From an uncultured beta proteobacterium (GTDB lineage: Bacteria > Pseudomonadota > Gammaproteobacteria > Burkholderiales > SG8-41), in NCBI GenBank assembly GCA_902825845.1, contig CADECM010000054.1, forward strand, positions 1 through 40,158: 40,158 nucleotides of DNA, in the 5' to 3' direction. The position numbers were made by a program, and so were the translations under genes. Below are positions 1 to 6,077 of the stretch, in pieces (the stretch's first letter is position 1; the number at the start of each line of letters is the position of its first letter). The notes beneath the pieces were generated by a model. It was not told where the DNA came from and searched no databases. It was given only the letters and a program-made list of their open reading frames with translations.

Positions 1-372
1 GACTTGACTGTTGCCATCCTCAAATTCTACTGAGCCACCCGTAACAGTTGCTGGTGAAATCCCGAGACCCAAACCAGCGCCTCCGGCATTTACGCTCACG
101 ACATATTGAACGTTGTTCACACAATCTGACGTGAGTAGAAAGCGAAAATATCCAGCCGAATATAAACGGTGCCCGCCTCCTACGCTAAATACAGTGCCAG
201 ACCAACGAACCAATCCCTTTGGATCAGCAAATTGAAGGGGCCTCGCCCCTACGTAAGCGTAAGTGTTAATGCCCCCACGCAGTCCTATGGGGTCGGATTG
301 GATGTAGCGGCCCGTGGAAGAATCGTAGTCTCTATAGTAGTTGTAATCTTCCGACCACGTCGTCATACCCAT
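1..372 (-). CDS. RHS repeat-associated core, C-terminal part (runs off left edge)
   Basis: Reverse-strand reading from an ATG at 372 gives the conserved tail of the RHS/YD-repeat core: [20 protein letters not shown], then [14 protein letters not shown], ending in DPKGL encoded at 211-225. DPxGL is the junction where RHS shells release their variable C-terminal toxin. Seventy residues of that variable tip are visible (starting [20 protein letters not shown]) before the window ends, and I do not recognise them. In this frame a TAG lies at 406-408 and no YD repeats precede the core, so the large N-terminal shell is missing. This is an orphan tip cassette or a truncated gene rather than a full RHS protein. 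The stretch is visibly richer in AT than its neighbours. The RHS identity is firm; the start codon and whether it is expressed are not. Confidence 0.75.
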   Translation of the reverse strand, partial: MGMTTWSEDYNYYRDYDSSTGRYIQSDPIGLRGGINTYAYVGARPLQFADPKGLVRWSGTVFSVGGGHRLYSAGYFRFLLTSDCVNNVQYVVSVNAGGAGLGLGISPATVTGGSVEFEDGNSQV

Positions 373-399
373 AACCACGCAGTCGTAACCATACCCATG

Positions 400-420
400 A
401 TATAACTATCTGTTTTTAAA
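400..420 (-). repeat. Dispersed AT-rich motif, copy 1 (MFS 3' end)
   Basis: Minus-strand TTTAAAAACAGATAGTTATA starts at the MFS stop codon. It matches the copy at 22814-22834 at most positions of AAAAACARATAGTTAYAT. Function unknown; see the finding on the dispersed motif. Confidence 0.5.
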
Positions 421-1633
421 CAACATTTTTAACCACCACCGGCTCATCCGGCAACCAAAGCACAATCACCGCCTTAAGCGTGGCAATGCCCGCCATGATC
501 CACAGCGCCCAGGCGAAGCCGATGGTCTTGACTGTCGGGCCCAGCATCCACACCGCCGCCGAGCTGATGCCGAAGGCCACCGTCAGCCGCATGCCGGCGA
601 TGCGTGACCGCAGGCGGTCGTCGACGTAGCGCACGATCATGGCGTCGGTGAACGGTACCGCGCCGAAGACGAAGATCATCACCGCCAGCAAGGCCGCGAA
701 CATGGCCCAGTGCTGGGTGTGCGCGGCGATGATGAGGAACGGCACTTGCAGGATCGATACCCACCACTGCAGGCGCTTCAACGGCATGCGGTCGATGAGG
801 TTGCCGACCACCAGTTGCGCCAGCGAGGCCAGCGCGTAGATCAGGCCCAGCAGCATGCCCAGCGTCGCCGGGTCTTCAATCAGGCCGCGGAAGCGCTCGG
901 TCATCAACTGCGAGTTGCCGTTGGTGGTGAAGTTGAACAACATACTGCTGGTGGCGGCGGCACCGGTCATCACGGCAAACGCGCGCGCCAGCATCGCGGG
1001 TGACAGTTGCACTGCCGCTTTGGCACCCTTGCCCTTGGCGGGCGCATGCGTTTCCAGCGGACATTTCATCGCGAACACGATGCCGAAGGCAATGGTGACC
1101 GCGCCGGGGATGGCAAACGCCGCGCGCCAGCCCAGCCACTTCACCAGCAGGCCGGTCAGAACCGCAGCCAGCGCGATGCCGAGGTTGCCCACCAGGCCGT
1201 TGAGTCCAATCACCGCGCCGGGATTGGGCACGTTCTGCACCAGCATGGGGATGCCCACCGGATGATAGATCGCCGCGAACACGCCGATCAGCGTCAGCCC
1301 CGCGGCAAGCTGCCAGGCATTTTGGGTGAGCGCGGTGAGCAGTGACGCCGCGCCGATGCCGATGAAGAAGATGATCATCATGCTGCGCCGCCCCCACAAA
1401 TCGCCGAGGCGTCCGGCGGGCAGCGCACCCAGGCCGAACAGCGCAAACGCGCCGACGCTGTACGGCATCAGATCGGTCCAGTTGCTGAATCCGAATTCGA
1501 CAGCGATTGAAGACACCGCCGTGGCAAAGATCAGCAGGAACATGTGATCGATGCCGTGCGCGACATTCAGCAGCACGTTGACGACGGGCGGGAATCCGTT
1601 GGGCGGGAGTACGGCTTGGGTGGCATTTGTCAT
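416..1633 (-). CDS. MFS transporter, fosmidomycin-resistance-like
   Basis: A 405-residue inner-membrane protein with about twelve hydrophobic segments. The MFS motif A is GRLGDLWGRR at residues 74-83, between helices 2 and 3. The following AAIYHPVGIPML resembles the Fsr (fosmidomycin resistance) and related drug:H+ antiporter branch. Family knowledge suggests proton-driven export of a small molecule; the substrate cannot be read from the sequence. The ATG at 1633 has no clear Shine-Dalgarno. The stop codon runs straight into a copy of the dispersed AT-rich motif, and the RHS fragment follows on the same strand. Confidence 0.85.
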   Translation of the reverse strand: MTNATQAVLPPNGFPPVVNVLLNVAHGIDHMFLLIFATAVSSIAVEFGFSNWTDLMPYSVGAFALFGLGALPAGRLGDLWGRRSMMIIFFIGIGAASLLTALTQNAWQLAAGLTLIGVFAAIYHPVGIPMLVQNVPNPGAVIGLNGLVGNLGIALAAVLTGLLVKWLGWRAAFAIPGAVTIAFGIVFAMKCPLETHAPAKGKGAKAAVQLSPAMLARAFAVMTGAAATSSMLFNFTTNGNSQLMTERFRGLIEDPATLGMLLGLIYALASLAQLVVGNLIDRMPLKRLQWWVSILQVPFLIIAAHTQHWAMFAALLAVMIFVFGAVPFTDAMIVRYVDDRLRSRIAGMRLTVAFGISSAAVWMLGPTVKTIGFAWALWIMAGIATLKAVIVLWLPDEPVVVKNVV

Positions 1634-1718
1634 AGCTGCGGAGTTTGCGTTAAAGGGCAGCGTCTGTCATGCCCGCGTCCAGTACATGTGGCGGTATCGC
1701 GCGCCAATCATAAATATT

Positions 1719-1740
1719 GTTTAAAATCATATACTTATGG
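1719..1740 (+). repeat. Dispersed AT-rich motif, copy 2 (intergenic)
   Basis: Plus-strand TTTAAAATCATATACTTATG lies in the 128-bp gap between the OsmC stop and the MFS start. It shares AAAATCAxATACTTA with the copies in metC and murB. Here it runs antisense to both neighbours. Confidence 0.45.
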
Positions 1741-1761
1741 AATGGCGCGCGATTACCGTTG

Positions 1762-2328
1762 TTACGTAATGCCTTCGATGTGAAACGGCTTGCCGTTGAC
1801 CTCGACACGGCTTTCCAGCGGCACCTGTTGCGTGATCAGGCCTTCGGCGAAGCAGCCCGCCTTGGCGTTTTTGATCAGGTGCGCGAGTTTGTCGGCGGGT
1901 TCGTCGCTGTCGACCGTGAGATGGGTGGTAATGCCTTCCCAGCGGTTGAACACCGTGCCCTTCAGCACCGAACCGCCCAAGTGCTTGCGCATCACCACGC
2001 GGCATTTCGGATTGCTGACCTTCATTTTCATCATGTGCGCGTACCGCGCAACCTGGGTCAGCAGTCAGAAGCCGATCGACATCGCCAGATAGGTCATCGG
2101 CGACGGATATTGATCCGTGCCGCCGATGCGCGCGGGTTCGTCGCACCACACTTCGAACTTGCCGGAACAGCTGTGCTTGAGTTGCAACTGGCCTTCCACG
2201 GTTTCGCAGATGAGGTCGTTTTCATTGGTGATGCCGGCGGCCGGCAGTTCGGGTTTGTCGATCACGCGCTCGCCGGGCTTGTCGGATAAATCCGCGTTGC
2301 CCAGCGGTGGAATTGCAGATTGACTCAT
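1762..2328 (-). CDS. OsmC-like selenoprotein (in-frame UGA at 2065-2067 read as Sec)
   Basis: OsmC/Ohr-fold thiol peroxidase-like protein of 188 residues if the TGA at 2067-2065 is read as selenocysteine. Codons 1-87 (ATG at 2328, with GAGGAG upstream) give the N-terminal half ending PSPMTYLAMSIGF. After the TGA the same frame continues LLTQVARYAHMMKMKV to a TAA at 1762. The TGA sits exactly where OsmC-like proteins carry the first redox cysteine; the second is kept as Cys159 in NAKAGCFAEGL. A strong hairpin follows the TGA directly. OsmC-like selenoproteins are known from bacterial selenoproteome surveys, so this reading fits. A standard gene caller would stop at Sec88 or call only the 90-residue C-terminal half. 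Likely role: cytosolic reduction of hydroperoxides. The alternative, a nonsense-mutated pseudogene, is less likely given the hairpin and the second case in the window. Confidence 0.88.
2013..2067 (-). promoter_or_regulatory. Bacterial SECIS element of the OsmC-like gene
   Basis: On the minus strand, one base after the TGA (2067-2065), TGCTGACC (2063-2056) pairs perfectly with GGTCAGCA (2020-2013). Nested inside, TGCGCG (2050-2045) pairs with CGCGCA (2041-2036) around the loop GTA. A hairpin immediately 3' of UGA with a G/U apical loop is the form bound by SelB in bacteria. It is wholly inside coding sequence. Confidence 0.75.
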
Positions 2329-2418
2329 GGCGTCTCCTCGTTGTGGGGCGGCGCATGGCCGCCGGTGAATCACGGTGTTGCGGTAGCATATTACACTGCC
2401 CGACATGAAAGCCCGAAC

Positions 2419-3228
2419 ATGACGTTGCTGCACGCGATTTGCCTGTGTTGCCTCTGCGCCCTGTTTACCACGAGCGCGGCCGCGCAGCCGTATCAACCGG
2501 TGCCGGGCCAGCCCGGCAAAGACGTGGTGTGGATACCTACGCCGGATCATGCGGTGGAGAAAATGCTCGACATGGCACGCGTGACGGCCAATGACTTTGT
2601 GATCGATCTCGGTTCGGGCGACGGCCGCAATGTCATCGCGGCCGCAAAACGCGGCGCACGCGCGCTGGGCGTGGAATACAACGCCGATCTGGTGGCGTTG
2701 TCGCGGCGCGCCGCAACCAATGCTGGTGTCGGCGACAAAGTGACCATCGTTCACGGCGACATGTTCGAGGCGGATATTTCCAAGGCGAGCGTAATGACGC
2801 TGTTTTTGCTGCCCGATCATCTGCGCCGCCTCGCCCCGCAGTTCCTGAAGCTCAGGCCCGGCACGCGCATCGTGTCCAACACCTACGAAATCGGCGGCGG
2901 CTGGGAACCCGACGAAACCGTGCATGCGCAGCCCTGTAAAAGCTGGTGCGTGCTGGTGCTGTACGTGGTGCCGGCGCCGGTGGCGGGCGTGTGGCGGCTG
3001 GGCGAGGATGAATGGCTCACGCTGGAGCAAAGCTACCAGCAGGTCTATGGCACCTACGCCATCGGCGGGGTCGAGGTGCCCATCGACAATGGCCGGCTGC
3101 GCGGGGAAGAAATCCGCTTCAGGGTGAATCAGGTGGAATACAGCGGACGCATCGACGGCGACCGCATGGCGGGCAACGCCACGGGGCAGGCGGTGCGTGA
3201 GTGGCATGCGACACGAAGCCGCGAGTAG
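2419..3228 (+). CDS. Exported class I SAM-dependent methyltransferase-like protein
   Basis: A 269-residue protein starting at the ATG at 2419 (MTLLHAICLCC...) with a cleavable-looking signal ending in TSAAAQP. The mature part begins PGKDVVWIPTP and has the Rossmann SAM-binding motif VIDLGSGDGRNVIAAAKRGA, then GVEYNADL (acidic ribose-binding Glu) and HGDMFEAD. The second half (PCKSWCVLVLYVVPAPVAG onward) is a beta-rich tail rather than a standard methyltransferase core. A close paralogue is encoded at 13760-14560. The methyltransferase fold is clear. Export to the periplasm, where SAM is not expected, is odd, so the activity and substrate are unknown. It is divergent from the OsmC gene, with about 90 bp shared upstream. 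Confidence 0.8.
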   Translation: MTLLHAICLCCLCALFTTSAAAQPYQPVPGQPGKDVVWIPTPDHAVEKMLDMARVTANDFVIDLGSGDGRNVIAAAKRGARALGVEYNADLVALSRRAATNAGVGDKVTIVHGDMFEADISKASVMTLFLLPDHLRRLAPQFLKLRPGTRIVSNTYEIGGGWEPDETVHAQPCKSWCVLVLYVVPAPVAGVWRLGEDEWLTLEQSYQQVYGTYAIGGVEVPIDNGRLRGEEIRFRVNQVEYSGRIDGDRMAGNATGQAVREWHATRSRE

Positions 3229-3366
3229 CGGCTAGAATGACGGTGCCGGCCTGCTTCGCGCGGGCCGCGAACCGACATTGTCTTTCCTGCAAAAGCGGAA
3301 ATAAGCGCGGCAGTTCTTTTGCGGGCCGGAAGTCACACGTGTGGTTGACGACATAGGGGAAACAGC

Positions 3367-3705
3367 ATGACCATGAAACGCATGGCAATCGAAATCGGCA
3401 TGGGCACGGACATCCGTGGCGCCGATTACACCAAGGCGGCAGTGCGCGCGCTGCGCGATGCGCTGTGGCACAACTCGCTGAATGTTGCCGAAGCCGCGGG
3501 CAAGCACGTCGATTCGATGTTTGTCGACGTGCTGATCGGCGTGCCCAAGCCGCATCTGGTGGACAAGGCGGAAGTGCTGAAGGTATTGCCGCACGGCACC
3601 GGCAAGGTCGAGGTGTACGAAGGCGGCCTCGAGATCATGAACGACGCGGGCACCAGTTCCACGGTGTTGGCGCATGCGGCGGCAATTGTCCGCCTTGATG
3701 TTTAG
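3367..3705 (+). CDS. Lin0512-family protein, copy A
   Basis: A 112-residue cytosolic protein of the Lin0512 family (TIGR02058), function unknown. The family's near-invariant N-terminal motif GxGxDxHG appears here as GMGTDIRG (residues 11-18), with Arg in place of His, followed by DYTKAAVRALRDAL and PHGTGKVEVYEGGL. GGGGA precedes the ATG with good spacing. It is followed 16 bp later by a paralogue that keeps the His, suggesting an A/B pair that may form a hetero-oligomer. The quinone-oxidoreductase-like gene comes next. Confidence 0.85.
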   Translation: MTMKRMAIEIGMGTDIRGADYTKAAVRALRDALWHNSLNVAEAAGKHVDSMFVDVLIGVPKPHLVDKAEVLKVLPHGTGKVEVYEGGLEIMNDAGTSSTVLAHAAAIVRLDV

Positions 3706-3721
3706 CGTCCGGGAGCACGCG

Positions 3722-4063
3722 ATGCCACTCAAACGATTCATTCTTGAAATGGGCGCCGGCAACGATTTGCACGGCGGCGACTACACCAAGGCGGCGCTGC
3801 GCGCGGTGCAGGATGCGCTGCATCACTCCTCGCTGGCCTTCATCCGCTCGCTGGGGCTCGACTCCAAAAAAATGCAGGTCGAGGTCACCATCGGCGTGCA
3901 GGACCCGGCGAAAGTCGATGCGGCGGCGGTGAAAGCCAGCCTGCCGCATGGCCAGGTGAAGGTGAACGTGATCAAGGGCGGACTCAATGTCCCCGAGGGC
4001 GAAGGTCATGATCTGGCGGTGATTGCGAGCGCTGCAATTGCCGTGCGCTTTGAAATGCCGTGA
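3722..4063 (+). CDS. Lin0512-family protein, copy B
   Basis: A 113-residue paralogue of the preceding gene. It has the complete family motif GAGNDLHG (residues 11-18), then GGDYTKAALRAVQDALHHSS and PHGQVKVNVIKGGLNV. GGGAG lies 6 bp before the ATG at 3722. Both copies align end to end without gaps over most of their length. Function is unknown; co-transcription with copy A and the 4077 gene is likely because the gaps are 16 and 13 bp. Confidence 0.87.
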   Translation: MPLKRFILEMGAGNDLHGGDYTKAALRAVQDALHHSSLAFIRSLGLDSKKMQVEVTIGVQDPAKVDAAAVKASLPHGQVKVNVIKGGLNVPEGEGHDLAVIASAAIAVRFEMP

Positions 4064-4076
4064 AAAAAGAGCGTTC

Positions 4077-5087
4077 ATGAAAGCCATCCAGATTACCGAG
4101 ACCGGCGGCCCTGACGTGCTCAAGTACGTCGACCTGCCCACGCCCAAACCCGGCCCCGGCGCGGTGCTGGTCAAGGCGCATTCGATCGGCGTCTGCATGC
4201 CGGAAATCTACGTGCGCAAAGGCGTGTACGCCTGGATGCCGAAACTGCCCGCGATTCCGGGCATCGAGATGAGCGGCACCGTGGTGGAAACAGGTCCCGG
4301 CTGCAGCAAACTCAAGGTGGGGCAACACGTCTTTGTGTGCGCGCGCGAGTTCGAAGAGCGCGCCAACTGTTACGCCGAATATCTGGCCGGGCCCGAGGAG
4401 CGTATTTACGCCGTACCCGATGTACCGGGGGGCGTCGATCTGGAACAGGTGGCGGGCCTTGCCAATTATCAGGTGGCGTGGCATTTGCTCAATTCCGCCA
4501 CCAAGGGGTTTCAGTACGAATCGGTGCTGGTGATTGCGGCGGCGGGCGGCGTGGGCGCCGCGCTGGTGCAGTTGGCCAGGGCGTACGGCAAACGCGTGAT
4601 CGGCGTGGTAAGTTCAGCGCAACGCGGTGCCTTTGCGCGCGCGCAGGGCGCGGATGAGATCATCGATCGCACTGATCTTGCAAAAGGCGATGTTGTCGAG
4701 CAAACGCTGAAACTCACCGGCGGCCGCGGCGTTGATCTGATCCTCGATTGTGTGGGCGGCCCGCACATGGTCAAGCTGTTCGACGCACTGGAGCGCTTCG
4801 GCATGCTGCTGCTGTATGGCCGCATCGACGGCCCGCCCAGCGGCAACCTCTACGAGGCCATCCAGAAAAAGCCGTGGCGCAGCGGCGCGTTTCGCTACTT
4901 CACCATCCACACGCTGGATGACTGGCCGGAACTGCGCGCGAAATGCACGCACGACCTGCTGCGCATGCTGGCGGAGGGCAAATTCAAAGTGCCGATTTAC
5001 GACCGCATCCCGCTCGCCGAAGCACCGCGCGCGCATCGCGTATTCGAGTCGGGCGCGGTGATGGGCAAGCTGCTGATGAAGCCGTAA
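4077..5087 (+). CDS. Zinc-independent quinone oxidoreductase / MDR-family NADPH oxidoreductase
   Basis: A 336-residue medium-chain dehydrogenase/reductase. It has the GroES-like N-terminal domain (MKAIQITETGGPDVLKYVDL) and a Rossmann domain with VLVIAAAGGVGAALVQLARA (about 155-175). The cysteine ligands of zinc alcohol dehydrogenases are lacking, which fits the quinone oxidoreductase (QorA-type) branch: NAD(P)H-dependent reduction of quinones or enones in the cytosol. An in-frame upstream extension is possible, but the ATG at 4077, 13 bp after the Lin0512 copy B stop, gives the family N-terminus. It is convergent with the AhpD-like gene. Confidence 0.88.
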   Translation: MKAIQITETGGPDVLKYVDLPTPKPGPGAVLVKAHSIGVCMPEIYVRKGVYAWMPKLPAIPGIEMSGTVVETGPGCSKLKVGQHVFVCAREFEERANCYAEYLAGPEERIYAVPDVPGGVDLEQVAGLANYQVAWHLLNSATKGFQYESVLVIAAAGGVGAALVQLARAYGKRVIGVVSSAQRGAFARAQGADEIIDRTDLAKGDVVEQTLKLTGGRGVDLILDCVGGPHMVKLFDALERFGMLLLYGRIDGPPSGNLYEAIQKKPWRSGAFRYFTIHTLDDWPELRAKCTHDLLRMLAEGKFKVPIYDRIPLAEAPRAHRVFESGAVMGKLLMKP

Positions 5088-5109
5088 TCCGGCACGTCGG
5101 GCACCCGGC

Positions 5110-5703
5110 TTACCCAGCCGCTTTGGCGTCGAGCATGGCTTTCAGATCCGGGTCCAGCTTCGAGAGATTTTCCGGATCGTCCAGACCGATCGCGATATTC
5201 AGCCGGTTGCTGAAATTGCGGTAGGCCACCGAAGCGATGATGTCCAGAATATTTTCATCGGTGAAGCCGACCTGCCGCAGCTGCTCGATATCCGTCTTGC
5301 ACATGAGCTGGGGCGCGTCGTTGATCTTGGTCGCAAAGGCCAGCATCACCTTGTCCTGTTCGTCCAGACGCGACGCCTCGTAGTCCTTGCCGATTTGCAC
5401 GACGTCCTGCTTTTCCAGATCGGAAACCTGACGGAGCAACGCCCCGTGGTTCATCACTCATCCGGTGCAGCCGCCGGCGGTGGCGCCGAAGAAATTCAGC
5501 AGCTCCTCTCTGCGCCGGCCCAAGGTGGTCACGCCGCCGGTGGTGGCATTGCGCAGCGTTTCACGGCCCCGCAGCACGTCGGGCCGGATCGCCAGCACCC
5601 GGTGCAGGTTGGGCACTGATCCGTTGCGGCTCTTGTATTGTTCAAACACCTCTTTGGCGTAACCCTCCGCCTGTTCATCACTGACTGATTTCAGCCACAG
5701 CAT
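5110..5703 (-). CDS. AhpD-like (CMD family) selenoprotein with CxxU site (in-frame UGA at 5458-5460)
   Basis: Alkylhydroperoxidase-D/carboxymuconolactone-decarboxylase-fold protein of 197 residues with Sec82. Codons 1-81 (ATG at 5703, GGAGG 8 bp upstream) end REELLNFFGATAGGCTG; then TGA at 5460-5458, then VMNHGALLRQVSDLEKQD in the same frame to a TAA at 5110. With U for TGA the active site is E67-x11-C79-x-x-U82-x3-H86, the exact spacing of the AhpD motif E-x11-C-x2-C-x3-H. A hairpin starts 6 nt after the TGA. Family role: peroxide reduction through a vicinal thiol or selenenylsulfide fed by a reductant. It lies 32 bp downstream of the ferredoxin gene and is probably co-transcribed with it and the flavoprotein, which could supply electrons (inference). 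Callers will split it into an 81-residue and a 115-residue ORF. Confidence 0.92.
5425..5460 (-). promoter_or_regulatory. Bacterial SECIS element of the AhpD-like gene
   Basis: Minus strand, after the TGA (5460-5458) and six bases: AACC (5451-5448) and ACGGGGC (5447-5441), loop GTT, then GCTCCGT (5437-5431), a two-base bulge CA, and GGTT (5428-5425). That makes an 11-bp stem with one G-U pair and a three-base GU-containing loop. Position and loop match SelB-dependent bacterial SECIS hairpins and resemble the OsmC one (loop GTA). Confidence 0.75.
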
Positions 5704-5735
5704 CTGCGATTCCTCCGATAAAGTTGATGTGGGCG

Positions 5736-6065
5736 CTACCGCGGCGCGGTGCGTATGTTGTACGTCGGGTCCTTGTCGGAACCGTCAGGCTTGCCGCGTT
5801 GCCAGCCCAACGCCCGCGAGTAGCTGCCGAAAAATCCCGCGGCTTCGACTTGCGCCTCGGTGATGCCCGTGGGCCCCTCCGCGCAGGGCGCGACGTAGAG
5901 GGCATCCGTCGGGCAATAGATTTCGCACAAAAAACAGGTCTGGCAGTCGGTCTGGCGCGCGATGCGCGGCGGCTTCTTGCGCACCGGGTCGAATACGTTC
6001 GCCGGGCATACCCGGACGCAAATGTCACAGGCAATGCAGCGATCATTGGAAACGATTTCAATCAT
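5736..6065 (-). CDS. Ferredoxin-type 2x[4Fe-4S] protein
   Basis: A 109-residue protein with two complete cluster motifs: C10-x2-C13-x2-C16-x3-C20-P and C41-x2-C44-x2-C47-x3-C51-P. They are separated by a 20-residue linker and followed by a cysteine-poor tail ending in YNIRTAPR. It is an electron carrier. The spacing (12 bp after the flavoprotein, 32 bp before the AhpD-like selenoprotein) makes it the middle gene of a three-gene operon, comparable to the flavoprotein/iron-sulfur pairing of AprA/AprB-type reductases. The second motif's context QTCFLCEIYCPTDALYV is ferredoxin-like. The partner and physiological substrate are unknown. Confidence 0.9.
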   Translation of the reverse strand: MIEIVSNDRCIACDICVRVCPANVFDPVRKKPPRIARQTDCQTCFLCEIYCPTDALYVAPCAEGPTGITEAQVEAAGFFGSYSRALGWQRGKPDGSDKDPTYNIRTAPR

Positions 6066-6077
6066 TGCATTCGCGCC

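Noticed and set aside
169..405. Plus-strand 78-codon frame at the left edge.
   Set aside because: It is the antisense shadow of the RHS core tail, whose minus-strand reading gives unmistakable family motifs.
2065..3207. A 380-codon minus-strand frame that continues the OsmC N-terminal half upstream.
   Set aside because: Only the part from ATG 2328 (with GAGGAG) is OsmC-like; the upstream part is the antisense shadow of the exported methyltransferase gene.
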